From JAVJUS01 sp040220455 (GTDB lineage Bacteria; Pseudomonadota; Alphaproteobacteria; DSM-16000; Inquilinaceae): DNA of 64,000 nucleotides. The notes beneath the pieces were generated by a model, which had not been told where the DNA came from, ran no database searches, and saw nothing but the letters and a program-made list of their open reading frames with translations. The translations under genes and the position numbers were made by a program. Each line of letters begins with the position of its first letter. Within the stretch, counting starts at the first letter, position 1. The stretch lies in contig JAVJUS010000134.1 of the NCBI GenBank assembly GCA_040220455.1, forward strand, positions 1-64,000, written 5' to 3'. Below are positions 50,390 to 61,595 of this stretch, in pieces.

Positions 50390-51310
50390 ATGCTGCGCTA
50401 CCTGATCCAGAGGCTCGTCGCCGCCGCGATCACGATCTGGATCGCGACCATCGCGGTGACCCTGCTGATCCACGCCGTGCCGGGCGATCCGGTGCAGATC
50501 ATGTACGCGAGCTTCCAGACGACGCCGGAGGAGCTCGACGCGATCCGCTCGCGCCTGGGGCTCGACCAGCCGATCTGGGCGCAATACGCGCTCTATATGC
50601 AGCGCCTGTTCGAGGGCGATCTGGGCCGCTCCATCGTCGGCGACCAGCCGGTCCTCGACGTCCTGCTGATCCGCTTCCCGGCGACGCTCGCCCTGACGGT
50701 GGCGAGCCTCGCCATCGCCGTCGCCGTGGGCATGAGCCTGGGTTTCTTGGCCGCCTACAAGCGCGGCACGGCGGTCGACGTGGGCGCCATGGTGCTGGCG
50801 ATCATGGGCGTCTCGATGCCGCATTTCTGGCTCGGGCTGCTGCTGCTCTTCCTGTTCTCGCTGACCCTGCAATGGCTGCCGGTCGCCGGCGGCGACTGGA
50901 AGAGCCTGATCCTGCCGGCGATGACGCTGGGCCTCGCCAACGCGGCGGTGCTGGCGCGCCTCACCCGCTCGGCGATGATCGACATCTTCGACCAGGACTT
51001 CGTGCGCACCGCCCACGCCAAGGGCCTGCCCAAGGCGGTCGTGCTCTACCGCCATGCCCTGCGCTCCGGGCTGGTGCCGATCGTCTCCATGCTCGGCCTG
51101 CAGTTCGCCTACCTGATGGGCGGGGCGATCGTGGTCGAGAACGTCTTCGCCTGGAACGGCGTCGGCCGGCTGGCGATCGAGGCGGTCTTCGCGCGCGACT
51201 ACCCCCTGATCCAGGGCTTCATCCTGTTCTTCGCGACGGTGGTGGTGATGGTCTCCGTGATCATCGACGTCGCCTACGCCCTCCTCGACCCGCGCATCCG
51301 GTATTCGTGA
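50390..51310 (+). CDS. DppB-like ABC permease
   Basis: A 306-residue permease with about six helices. The N-terminal helix plus V-P-G-D-P and the coupling segment R-T-A-H-A-K-G-L-P-K-A-V-V-L-Y-R-H-A-L-R are typical of DppB/OppB. It ends on the base where the DppC-like gene begins (TGATG). Confidence 0.9.
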   Translation: MLRYLIQRLVAAAITIWIATIAVTLLIHAVPGDPVQIMYASFQTTPEELDAIRSRLGLDQPIWAQYALYMQRLFEGDLGRSIVGDQPVLDVLLIRFPATLALTVASLAIAVAVGMSLGFLAAYKRGTAVDVGAMVLAIMGVSMPHFWLGLLLLFLFSLTLQWLPVAGGDWKSLILPAMTLGLANAAVLARLTRSAMIDIFDQDFVRTAHAKGLPKAVVLYRHALRSGLVPIVSMLGLQFAYLMGGAIVVENVFAWNGVGRLAIEAVFARDYPLIQGFILFFATVVVMVSVIIDVAYALLDPRIRYS

Positions 51311-52194
51311 TGACCGCCGAGACCACCGACATTCCGGTCGAGGACCTGGAGCCCAAGTCGCGCCGCGGATTCCTGCGCGCGCTCCTGGCCAGCCCGAGCG
51401 GCGTGATCGGCCTCGTCATCGTCGGCGTGCTGGTGTTCTGCGCCGCCTTCGCGCCCTGGATCGCGCCCCACGATCCGCTGCGCATGGCCGCAGGGCCGCG
51501 CCTGCAGCCGCCGAGCCTCGCCCATATCATGGGCACCGACGACTTCGGCCGCGACGTGTTCAGCCGCATCGTCCACGGCGCCCGGCTGACGCTGCAGATC
51601 GGCGTCATCGCGGTCGGCATCTCGCTGACCGCCGGGCTGACGCTCGGCCTGCTGGCCGGCTACGCCGCGGGCTGGACCGAGCGGGTGCTGATGCGCCTGG
51701 TCGACGTGCTGTTCTCGTTCACCGAGATCGTCATCGCGCTGGCCTGCCTGGCGATCTTCGGCGTCGGGCTGACCAACGCGATGATCGCCATCGGCATCGC
51801 CTCGATCCCGTTCTATGCCCGGGTCACGCATTCGGTCGTGCTGGTCGAGCGCAACAAGCCCTATTTCGAGGCCGCGGTCTCCGCCGGCGCCGGGCATGCC
51901 CGGCTGATCGTGCTGCACCTGCTGCCCAACGTGGTGCCGACGCTGATCGTGGTCGGCACGCTGGGCGTCTCGACCGCCGTCCTCGCGGCGGCCGGTCTGT
52001 CCTTCCTCGGCCTGGGCGCGCAGCCGCCGCAGCCCGAATGGGGCTTCATGCTGTCGGCGAGCCGGGACCTGATCAGCCGGGCGCCGTGGATGATGATCTT
52101 CCCGGGCCTGGCGATCGCGGTGACGGTGCTGGGCTTCAACCTGCTGGGCGACGGGATCCGCGAGGTCCTGGACCCCCGCCAGCGGTCCCGGTGA
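51310..52194 (+). CDS. DppC-like ABC permease
   Basis: A 294-residue permease with about six helices, the motif M-G-T-D-D-F-G-R-D-V-F-S-R and a late F-L-G-L-G-A-Q-P-P-Q-P-E-W-G block, both characteristic of DppC/OppC. It partners the DppB-like protein and shares one base with its stop codon. Confidence 0.9.
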   Translation: MTAETTDIPVEDLEPKSRRGFLRALLASPSGVIGLVIVGVLVFCAAFAPWIAPHDPLRMAAGPRLQPPSLAHIMGTDDFGRDVFSRIVHGARLTLQIGVIAVGISLTAGLTLGLLAGYAAGWTERVLMRLVDVLFSFTEIVIALACLAIFGVGLTNAMIAIGIASIPFYARVTHSVVLVERNKPYFEAAVSAGAGHARLIVLHLLPNVVPTLIVVGTLGVSTAVLAAAGLSFLGLGAQPPQPEWGFMLSASRDLISRAPWMMIFPGLAIAVTVLGFNLLGDGIREVLDPRQRSR

Positions 52195-52205
52195 GGAAGA
52201 GCGCC

Positions 52206-53932
<1,727 letters not shown>

Positions 53933-53936
<4 letters not shown>

Positions 53937-54865
53937 CCTTCGGAATCGCCGTCTCCGGACCCGGCGCCGGACGCGCCGCCTTCGCCGCCCTGCGGGCGGT
54001 GGAGGCGGTCGGCCGCGGCGCCATCGGCGGCTTCGCCGTCTTCGCCGCGATCGACGCCGAGGGGCGGCTGCACCGGGCCGAGACCCAGCGCGGCGGCGGG
54101 GCGACCCTTTTCGGCGGCGGCGGACCGCCGCCCGAGCTCGCCCGGGCGCCCCTTGCCGCGCTGATGTCGTCGGGTCCCGACCGGCCCGAGCCGCTGTCGC
54201 GCTTCCTGCCGGCCGATCCGGCAGTGGGGCTCGTCACCGGGCACCGGCTGCCCCATCTGCCGGGCGCCGACGGCCGGCCGGTCAACGCCGCCGCGCTGGA
54301 GCGGGTCGCGGCGGGCGAGGCGGGCGAGGCGGCGGTCGCGGCCTTCCGGGCGAGCGATCCCGAATCCGATGCCGGCCTCGTCGTGATGGACGCGACGGGG
54401 CGCATCGCGCTGGGCAACTCCGCCCTGGTCGACCGGCGCGACGACGCGGGCCGCGCGCTGGTGTCGGATACCGGCAGCGGCCTGACCATCGGGCTGCTGC
54501 ACAACTCCATCCATCCGGCGGGCGGCATCGCGGCGCTGGCGGTGGCCGCGGCGATCGACGCGGTGGCGCCGGCCGACGCCGCCGACCTGTGCGTCGCCCT
54601 GACCGGCTGCCCCCTGGTCATGGGCCCGGCCAACGTGCTGCATCTCGACGCCGCCCGCCGGCCCGAGCGCATCGAGGTCACCAACCCTGCCTGGATCGGC
54701 CCGGCCTGGGAGGGCTCGGCCGTGCTGCGCGGGGCCGAGGTACGCATCGGCGGCGCGCCGGCCGGCCGGGTGGTTGGCGAGCCCTACTGCCACGCCCATG
54801 ACGGCGTGGTGACCGGCGGGCATGGCGGCGACGCCGCGGCGGTCCACTACGTCGTCTACGGCTGA
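53933..54865 (+). CDS. Unrecognised conserved-looking protein, importer-linked
   Basis: I do not recognise this 310-residue protein. It is rich in Ala and Gly, with no clear signal peptide or long membrane helix. Notable stretches are M-T-F-G-I-A-V-S-G-P-G-A-G at the N-terminus, S-D-T-G-S-G-L-T-I-G-L-L-H-N-S-I-H-P-A-G-G-I-A in the middle and a conserved-looking E-P-Y-C-H-A-H-D-G near the end. It overlaps the fused ATPase gene by 4 bases and lies 10 bases before the D-aminoacylase gene. An amide- or peptide-processing role is possible from context only. Confidence 0.6.
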
Positions 54866-54875
54866 GGCCGGGGCG

Positions 54876-56333
54876 ATGGCCAGGGCGGTCGACCTGCTGA
54901 TCCGGGGCGCCCGGGTGATCGACGGCACCGGCGCGCCGGCCCGGCCGGGCGATGTCGCCGTCGCCGGCGGGCGCATCATCGCCGAGGGGGCGGGCGTCGG
55001 CGCCGGGCTCGACGCGGCCGAGGTCGTCGACGCCGGCGGCCTGACGGTCGCGCCCGGCTTCATCGACGTGCACACCCATGACGACGCGGCCGTTCTCGAT
55101 CCGGCCGGGATGGACGCCAAGCTGACCCAGGGCGTGACGACGGTCGTCACCGGCAATTGCGGCATCGCGCTCGCCCCCGATTCCCGGGTCCGCCACGCCG
55201 AGCCGGTGCCGCCGCTCGACCTGCTGGGAACGGCCGCTGCCTTCGCCTATCCGCGCTTCGCCGATTATCTCGACGCCCTGCGCGCCGCGGGCCCGGCGGT
55301 CAACGTGGTGCCGTTGGCCGGCCACCTCGCCCTGCGCGCCCGGGCGATGGACGACCTCGACCGGCCGGCCACAACGGCGGAGATCGAGGCCATGCGCGCC
55401 GACCTGGCCGAGGCGCTGGCGGCCGGCGCGGCGGGCGTCTCCACCGGGCTCGCCTATCCCCCGGCCCGCGCGGCGACGACCGGGGAGGTCGCGGCACTGG
55501 TCGGCGACGCGGCGGTGGCGGGCGCGCTTTGGACGACGCATATGCGCGACGAGCGCACGGGCGTCGTCTCGGCGGTCGCGGAAACGCTCGACGTCGCGCG
55601 GCGGACCGGCGCCCGGACGCTGATCAGCCATCACAAGTGCTGTGGCGCGGCGGCCTTCGGCCTGTCGCGCACGACGCTGGCGATGATCGCCGCGGCGCGG
55701 GCCGAGGGGCTGTCGGTCGATCTCGACGTCTATCCCTACACCGCGAGCTCGACCGTCCTGATCGAGACCTTCGCGCGCGACAGCACCCGCGTGACCGTGA
55801 GCTGGTCCGACCCGCACCCGGAGGCCGAGGGCCGCGACCTGGCCGACATCGCCGCCGAGTGGGGTGTCGACGAATCCGTGGCGCTGGACCGGCTGTCGCC
55901 GGGCGGCGGGATCTATCACCAGATGGACGACGGCGACCTGGAGCGCATCCTGGCCTTCCCGCCGAGCCTGGTCGGCTCCGACGGGCTGCCGCGCGACCGC
56001 CGGCCCCATCCCCGGCTGTGGGGCGCCTTTCCCCGCGTGCTCGGCCGCTATGTCCGGGACCGCCGGCTGTTCGGCGTGGAGGAGGCGGTTGCCAAGATGA
56101 CGGGCCGCACGGCCGGGGTCCTGGGGCTCGCCGATCGCGGCCGCATCGCCGCCGGGGCGGCGGCGGACCTGGTGCTCTTCGACCCGGACCGGATCGCCGA
56201 TCGCGCGACCTACGAGGCTCCGACGACGCCGGCCGCGGGGATCGCCCGGGTGATCGTCAACGGCCGCACGGTCCTGGCCGACGGCCGGCGCACCGGGGCC
56301 GCGCCCGGCGCGGTTCTCGGGCGCGGCGACTGA
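54876..56333 (+). CDS. N-acyl-D-amino-acid deacylase (D-aminoacylase)
   Basis: A 485-residue amidohydrolase that removes acyl groups from N-acyl-D-amino acids. Metal residues lie in D-V-H66-T-H68-D, the bridging Cys in T-G-N-C-G-I-A, a His in S-H-H-K-C-C and the catalytic Asp in G-S-D-G-L-P-R. These are diagnostic of the D-aminoacylase group. With the peptide-type importer upstream and the D-carbamoylase at 46554, it supports D-amino-acid recovery from modified precursors. Confidence 0.88.
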   Translation: MARAVDLLIRGARVIDGTGAPARPGDVAVAGGRIIAEGAGVGAGLDAAEVVDAGGLTVAPGFIDVHTHDDAAVLDPAGMDAKLTQGVTTVVTGNCGIALAPDSRVRHAEPVPPLDLLGTAAAFAYPRFADYLDALRAAGPAVNVVPLAGHLALRARAMDDLDRPATTAEIEAMRADLAEALAAGAAGVSTGLAYPPARAATTGEVAALVGDAAVAGALWTTHMRDERTGVVSAVAETLDVARRTGARTLISHHKCCGAAAFGLSRTTLAMIAAARAEGLSVDLDVYPYTASSTVLIETFARDSTRVTVSWSDPHPEAEGRDLADIAAEWGVDESVALDRLSPGGGIYHQMDDGDLERILAFPPSLVGSDGLPRDRRPHPRLWGAFPRVLGRYVRDRRLFGVEEAVAKMTGRTAGVLGLADRGRIAAGAAADLVLFDPDRIADRATYEAPTTPAAGIARVIVNGRTVLADGRRTGAAPGAVLGRGD

Positions 56334-56410
56334 CGCGCCGGCGCGGCCGGCTTGCACACGGCGGTGGACGGCCGCACTTTCGGCGGGCTCCATCCCGGTC
56401 GAGGACCGCC

Positions 56411-57346
56411 ATGACCCGGCACCCGCTGCAACGCATCCAGATGGCCACCGTGGCCCGGCGCTACTACCTGGAGCGCTGGACCAAGAGCCGGATCGCCGAG
56501 GATCTGGGCCTGTCCCGCTTCAAGGTGGCGCGCCTGCTCGACCAGGCGGTCGAGACCGGGCTGGTCCGCTTCGAGATCGACGAGCCGAGCGACCTCGACT
56601 CCGTGCTGTCGGAGGCGGTGCGCGAGCGGTTCGGGCTGCGCAGCGCGCTGGTGCTCGCCGGCGGGGACCTGCCTGCCTCGGCCCTCGTCACCCCGATCGG
56701 CACGGTCGCCGCTCGGCTTCTGGAGGAAATACTGCTTCCGGGCCAGGTCCTGGGCGTCGCCTGGGGCCGCACGCTCGCCGCCACGGCCAAGGCGCTGACC
56801 CGTTTGCCGCCGGTCGACGTGGTTCAGGCGGCGGGCAGCATGGCCGGGCTCGACTACTCCCTTAACTCGGCCGAGCTGGTCCATCGCATGGCGGGTCTGA
56901 GCGGCGGCGAGGCCTATCCGCTCTACGGCCCCATGTGGGTCGAGGACGCGACCCTGGCGCGCCAGCTTCGCGCCGAGCCGACGGTCGCCCGCACGCTGGC
57001 CCGGCAGCAGGAGATCGACGTCCTGATGGTCGGCATCGGGTCGTGGGATCCGCCGGAGTCCTGCCTGCATTCGACCTTCCCGCCGGCCTGGCGGGAGGCC
57101 GCCATCGCCCGGGGCGTGCGCGCCGACCTGTGCGCCACGCTGATCGACGCCGAGGGCCGCGCGGTGCCGGGCGAGCTCGACGAGACCGGGCTCGCCATCT
57201 CCACCGACCTGCTGCGCCGGATTCCCAATGTCGTCGGCGTCGGCGGCGGGGTCGAGAAGGCCGAGGCTGTCGCCGCCGTCCTTCGCGGCGGCTGGGTAGA
57301 CAGCCTGGTCACCGGCGCCGCCACCGCCCGCCGCCTGCTCGCCTGA
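56411..57346 (+). CDS. SorC-family transcriptional regulator
   Basis: A 311-residue regulator. The N-terminal helix-turn-helix (Y-Y-L-E-R-W-T-K-S-R-I-A-E-D-L-G-L-S-R-F-K-V-A-R-L-L) is followed by a sugar-phosphate-binding SorC domain with G-V-A-W-G-R-T-L and V-G-V-G-G-G-V-E-K-A. It precedes the SIS/kinase/sugar-importer genes, whose promoter holds a repeated TGCTCA site, and is their likely regulator. Confidence 0.87.
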   Translation: MTRHPLQRIQMATVARRYYLERWTKSRIAEDLGLSRFKVARLLDQAVETGLVRFEIDEPSDLDSVLSEAVRERFGLRSALVLAGGDLPASALVTPIGTVAARLLEEILLPGQVLGVAWGRTLAATAKALTRLPPVDVVQAAGSMAGLDYSLNSAELVHRMAGLSGGEAYPLYGPMWVEDATLARQLRAEPTVARTLARQQEIDVLMVGIGSWDPPESCLHSTFPPAWREAAIARGVRADLCATLIDAEGRAVPGELDETGLAISTDLLRRIPNVVGVGGGVEKAEAVAAVLRGGWVDSLVTGAATARRLLA

Positions 57347-57397
57347 CCCTTCCCGTTCCCGGCGCGTCGTCCGGCATACGATACGGCCTAGGCGTGT

Positions 57398-57430
57398 TGA
57401 TGCTCAAATGAGCGACCTTATGCTCACTTG
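57398..57430. promoter_or_regulatory. Candidate SorC operator
   Basis: GCTCAAATGAGC (57402-57413) is an inverted repeat, and TGCTCA recurs at 57401 and 57421, 20 bases apart and so on about the same helix face. The site lies 60-90 bases before the SIS-protein start, downstream of the regulator gene. Confidence 0.45.
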
Positions 57431-57489
57431 ACCACTCTGCCGCCACCCCCTACCGTCGTGTGCAACGAAGGCGAGGGGGGAAGCGCCGC

Positions 57490-58152
57490 ATGACGAGCGA
57501 GGGCGAGCGGCAGGCCGAGGCGGCCGCCGTGCTGCAGACGGCCGGGCGCGTGATCGACGCGGGCGCGGCGGCCGTGGCCGCGGCGCGGGGCGCGCTCGAC
57601 GACGGCTTCGTCGCCACCGCTCGGCGGCTCGCGGGGTGCGCCGGCAAGGTGCTCGTCACCGGCAGCGGGACTTCGGGCACCATCGGCCAGCGCGCGGCCC
57701 ATCTGCTCTCGGTCGGTGGCACGCCGGCCTTCTTCCTGTCGCCGTCGGACGGGCTGCATGGCGGCCTCGGCGTGTTGCGCGGCGACGACATGGTGCTCGC
57801 CATCTCCAAGGGCGGCAGCTCGGCCGAGCTCAACGACTTCTGCCGCCGGGCCCGGCAGGTCGCGGGCACGCTCTGCGTCATCACGGCGTCGCGGGACTCC
57901 GAGCTCGCCGGCCTCGCCGACCACGTGATCCTGCTCGACGTGCCGGAGACGGCGGATCTCGGCTCCGTGCTCGCGACCGGCAGCTCGCTCGCCGCCGCGG
58001 CGGTGACCGACGCGCTGGTCGAGGTCTCGCGCGTCGCGCGGGGCTACGACTGGTCGAACGTCCTGTTCACGCATCCCTCCGGCGCTGTCGGCCGAGACGC
58101 GGCCCGGACGCTCCAGCGGCTGGACGGGGCCGGTTCCGGCGGGGGGAGGTAG
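57490..58152 (+). CDS. SIS-domain sugar isomerase-like protein
   Basis: A 220-residue single-domain SIS protein. V-T-G-S-G-T-S-G and I-S-K-G-G-S-S-A-E-L are the phosphosugar-binding loops; G-S-V-L-A-T-G-S-S-L-A resembles the arabinose-5-phosphate isomerase group, but there are no CBS domains. It probably isomerises a ketose/aldose phosphate. A GGGGGGAA stretch precedes the ATG; the kinase gene starts 5 bases after its stop. Confidence 0.8.
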   Translation: MTSEGERQAEAAAVLQTAGRVIDAGAAAVAAARGALDDGFVATARRLAGCAGKVLVTGSGTSGTIGQRAAHLLSVGGTPAFFLSPSDGLHGGLGVLRGDDMVLAISKGGSSAELNDFCRRARQVAGTLCVITASRDSELAGLADHVILLDVPETADLGSVLATGSSLAAAAVTDALVEVSRVARGYDWSNVLFTHPSGAVGRDAARTLQRLDGAGSGGGR

Positions 58153-58157
58153 GGCGC

Positions 58158-59606
58158 ATGCCCCGCGATCTGGTCGCCGGCATCGACAGCTCGACCCAGT
58201 CCTCCACCGTCGTCCTGCGGCGGCTGGCGGACGGCGGCGTGGCCGGCGAGGCCCGCGCGCCGCACCCGCCGACGACCCCGCCGAAGAGCGAGCAGGACCC
58301 CCGGTCCTGGTGGTCGGCGCTGGGCGAGGCGTTCGGCGACCTGTCCGGCGACCTCGAGCGCGTCGCCGCGATCTCCTGCGGCGGCCAGGGCCACGGGCTG
58401 GTGATGCTGGGCGCGGACGACGAGCCCCTGCGCCCCGCCAAGCTGTGGAACGACACCGAGACGGCGCCCGACGCGGTGCGCCTGTGCGAGGCCATGGCCC
58501 CGGCGGACTGGGCGGCGCGAACGGGCTCGGTGCCCGGCCCGGCGCTCACCGTGTCCAAGCTCGCCTGGACCGAGCGCTGCCATCCGGGCCTGCTGGCCCG
58601 CGCCGCGCGGATCATGCTGCCCTCCGACTACGTGCTCTACCGCCTGTCCGGTGCCGCGGTGACCGAGCGGGGCGGGGCGTCGGGCACCGGGTACTTCGAT
58701 CCCTTCGCCGATATCTGGCTGCCCGGCTATGCCGCGCTGTGCGGCGCCGATCTCGATTGGGAGCGCCTGCTGCCGGAGATCGTCGACTCCTCCGGGCGCG
58801 CCGGCACGGTGGGCCCGGCCGCCGGCTTCGCCGCGCTGGAGGGCGCGGTGGTCGGCACCGGCACGGGCGACAACCAGACCGCCGCGCTCGGCATGGCGGT
58901 CGAGGACGGCGACACGGTCGTCTCGATCGGGACCAGTGGCACGGTCTACCAGGTCACGACGCAGCCGGTGCGCGACGCCACCGGCATGATCAACGGCTAC
59001 GCCGATGCCACCGGCCGGTTCATGCCGATGGTCACAACGCTCAATGCCGCGAAGGTGACGGACATGGTGCGCCGGCTGCTGGGCGTGTCCCATGCCGAGT
59101 TCGACGACCTGGCGCTCGGCTGCGCGGCCGGCGCGCGCGACACGGTGATGGTCCCCTATCTCGACGGCGAGCGGACGCCCAACCGGCCGGACGCGACCGG
59201 CTGGCTGCGCGGCCTGCGCTCGGACACCACGCCGGCCATGATGGCGCGCGCGGCGGTGGAGGGCGTGCTGTGCGGCCTGCTCGAGGGCCGGGACCTGATC
59301 GCCGCCCAGGGGGTGGAGGCGAAGGGCCGGCTGCTGCTGACCGGCGGCGCCGCACGCTCGGCCGCCTACCGCCAGTGCCTCGCCGACCTGACCGGCCGCG
59401 CGGTGCTTGTCAGCCCGATCGAGGAGGCCGCGGCCGCCGGCGCGGCGGTCCAGGCCGCCGCCGCCCTGACCGGCGAGCCGGCCGAGGCGATCGCCCGGCG
59501 CTGGGCGCCGGAGCCCGTGATCGCCGCCGAGCCGCGCGAGGATGCCACGGCGGTCAGGGCCGCCTATCGCGACATGCTCGCGCGCATCGACGACGGGTTC
59601 GGCTGA
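58158..59606 (+). CDS. FGGY-family sugar kinase (xylulokinase-like)
   Basis: A 482-residue kinase with a split actin-like fold: A-G-I-D-S-S-T-Q-S near the start for phosphate 1, the G-G-Q-G-H-G-L-V-M and W-N-D-T-E substrate region, and L-L-T-G-G-A-A-R-S in the second lobe. It is closest in pattern to xylulokinase, but the substrate may be another pentulose or polyol. It follows the SIS gene by 5 bases. Confidence 0.87.
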   Translation: MPRDLVAGIDSSTQSSTVVLRRLADGGVAGEARAPHPPTTPPKSEQDPRSWWSALGEAFGDLSGDLERVAAISCGGQGHGLVMLGADDEPLRPAKLWNDTETAPDAVRLCEAMAPADWAARTGSVPGPALTVSKLAWTERCHPGLLARAARIMLPSDYVLYRLSGAAVTERGGASGTGYFDPFADIWLPGYAALCGADLDWERLLPEIVDSSGRAGTVGPAAGFAALEGAVVGTGTGDNQTAALGMAVEDGDTVVSIGTSGTVYQVTTQPVRDATGMINGYADATGRFMPMVTTLNAAKVTDMVRRLLGVSHAEFDDLALGCAAGARDTVMVPYLDGERTPNRPDATGWLRGLRSDTTPAMMARAAVEGVLCGLLEGRDLIAAQGVEAKGRLLLTGGAARSAAYRQCLADLTGRAVLVSPIEEAAAAGAAVQAAAALTGEPAEAIARRWAPEPVIAAEPREDATAVRAAYRDMLARIDDGFG

Positions 59607-59687
59607 CCGCCGGGCCCGACGACCGCCCGGGCGGCGGGCCTCGACGCCCGTCGCCGTTCATGAACGACAAGAGGGAGGACACGTGAG

Positions 59688-60746
59688 ATGACGACCCTAT
59701 CCCGATGGACCCGCCGGCTCGCGACCGGCGTCGCCGCGGCGGGGCTCGCCCTGTCGGCGGCCGCGGCCTCGGCGCAGGACCTGCCCGACCGCACGATCCG
59801 CATCGGCTTCGCCGCCCACAGCATCGATCTGGAGGCGCTGTTCGGCCAGCTGCGCGAAGGTTTCCGCAACCACCTGGACGAGGCGGGGCTCGACTACGAG
59901 CTGATCTCGGCCGCGCCGGACACCAGCTCCAATCACGCCCAGATGCTCCAGCACCTGGAGACGATGGCCCAGCAGGAACTCGACTACGTTCTGGTCGGGC
60001 CGACCTCGCTCGCCCAGAACGAGCCGGGGCTTATCGAGGTCGCCGAGTCCGGCGCCAAGCTGCTGATGACCGACTACGAGAAGCCGGCCGACGGCGTGCC
60101 CTACGAGGACGCCGTCCTCAACTGGGTCGTCTACAGCCATGACGAGCTCGGCTACAAGGCCGGCGACTGGCTCGTCCACCACTTCCGCGAGGTCGGAAAT
60201 TTCTCCCCGCGCATCGTGATGCTCTGGGGCCCGGCGGCGTCGGAAATCTCCGAAGCCCGCGGCGCCGGCGTGCTGCGCGCCTTCGAGGAGGCGGAGGACG
60301 TCCAGCACGAGATCGTCTACGAGGCCTATGCCGATTTCAACCGGGACATGGCCTATACCGAGACCGAGCGCGCGCTGGCCCGGACCGACTTCGACGGCAT
60401 CGTCGGGTTGAACAGCTACATGTCGGTTTCCGCCTCGCAGGCCCTGCTGGCCAACGGCAAGGCGCCGGGCGAGATCGCGGTGATCGGCATGGGCGGCACG
60501 ATCGACGAGCTGCAGAGCGTGGCGCTGGGCGAGATCGGCGTCGCGCCGTTCCGCGACCCGCGTTCGATGGGCCGCGCGTCCGCCGAGGCGTTGCTGCTGC
60601 ACCTGACCGGCCGCGAGGACGAGATCCAGGAGACGGTCTACGCCGAGATCCCCGTGGCGGAATCGACCTACACGATCGCGAAGTTCGTCCCGTCGGACAT
60701 GTTCGACGTCAACGCCTTCCTGCGCGAGCACTACGGCGCCGAGTAA
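59688..60746 (+). CDS. CUT2-type sugar-binding protein
   Basis: A 352-residue periplasmic binding protein with a Sec signal ending A-A-A-S-A-Q near residue 30. The mature fold is RbsB/LacI-like, with T-S-S-N-H-A-Q and N-S-Y-M-S facing the ligand. It differs from the other CUT2 binding protein at 25993 in size and motifs, so it binds a different sugar. Its ATPase and permease genes follow. Confidence 0.87.
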   Translation: MTTLSRWTRRLATGVAAAGLALSAAAASAQDLPDRTIRIGFAAHSIDLEALFGQLREGFRNHLDEAGLDYELISAAPDTSSNHAQMLQHLETMAQQELDYVLVGPTSLAQNEPGLIEVAESGAKLLMTDYEKPADGVPYEDAVLNWVVYSHDELGYKAGDWLVHHFREVGNFSPRIVMLWGPAASEISEARGAGVLRAFEEAEDVQHEIVYEAYADFNRDMAYTETERALARTDFDGIVGLNSYMSVSASQALLANGKAPGEIAVIGMGGTIDELQSVALGEIGVAPFRDPRSMGRASAEALLLHLTGREDEIQETVYAEIPVAESTYTIAKFVPSDMFDVNAFLREHYGAE

Positions 60747-60773
60747 GCTCTCGGCGCGACGTTCCGCAGTCTT

Positions 60774-60802
60774 CCGGTCCCCGCGCCCGGCGCGGGGACC
60801 GG
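60774..60802 (+). other. 12-bp GC stem-loop between binding-protein and ATPase genes
   Basis: The arms 60774-60785 and 60791-60802 (CCGGTCCCCGCG and complement) are perfect over 12 bases around CCCGG, with no T-run. It resembles an mRNA-stabilising or processing hairpin behind a binding-protein gene. Confidence 0.6.
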
Positions 60803-60830
60803 TCCTTCCCGATCCCGACGGAGCCCCGCC

Positions 60831-61595
60831 ATGGCCCAATCGGCCGCTCCCCTGCTCGAAGCCCGGGCACTGCGCAAGAGCTTCGGCGCCGTCAAGGCGG
60901 TGCGCGAAGCGACCTTCGACATCGGCGCGGCCGAGGTGGTCGCCTTCGTCGGCGACAACGGGGCCGGCAAGTCGACGGTGATCAAGATGCTCTCCGGCGC
61001 CCACCGTCCTGATGACGGCGAAATCTCCTTCGCCGGCCAGTCCTTCCACCCCCGCGATCCGGAGGACGCGCGCCGGCTGGGAATCGAGACGCTGTACCAG
61101 GATCTGGCGCTGGCCAACGACATCGACGCGCCGGGCAACATCTTCCTCGGCCACGAGCTGACGACGCGCAAGGCGGGCTTCATTCCCTGGCTCGACAAGG
61201 CGCGCATGCGCGAGCGCGCACGCGAGCTCCTGGCCCGCATCCGCATCGAGCTGCCCTCGCTCGACCAGCCGGTCCGGCTCATGTCCGGTGGTCAGCGTCA
61301 GGCCGCGGCGATCGCGCGGATCCTGAGATCGGAAGCCACGCGGCTCATCATCATGGACGAGCCGACCGCGGCTCTCGGCGTCCAGGAAACGCGCAAGGTC
61401 CTCGATCTGATCGGCTCGCTGAACGAAGAGGGCCTTTCCGTGATCGTGGTCATGCACAACCTGGAACAGGTCTTCGCGGTCGCCCACCGCGTCGTCGTGA
61501 TGCGGGGCGGGACCGTTGTCGGAACCGTGCAGACCGACGAGGTCACGCCGAAGGACGTCGTCAATCTCATCGTCGGCGCGGAGGAGTCCCGATGA
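60831..61595 (+). CDS. CUT2-type sugar ABC ATPase, single domain
   Basis: A 254-residue ATPase with one nucleotide-binding domain (FrcA type). Walker A is G-D-N-G-A-G-K-S-T, the signature M-S-G-G-Q-R-Q-A-A-A-I-A-R and Walker B continues D-E-P-T-A-A-L-G-V. It is a paralog of the ATPase at 27116. It overlaps the permease gene by 4 bases. Confidence 0.88.
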   Translation: MAQSAAPLLEARALRKSFGAVKAVREATFDIGAAEVVAFVGDNGAGKSTVIKMLSGAHRPDDGEISFAGQSFHPRDPEDARRLGIETLYQDLALANDIDAPGNIFLGHELTTRKAGFIPWLDKARMRERARELLARIRIELPSLDQPVRLMSGGQRQAAAIARILRSEATRLIIMDEPTAALGVQETRKVLDLIGSLNEEGLSVIVVMHNLEQVFAVAHRVVVMRGGTVVGTVQTDEVTPKDVVNLIVGAEESR

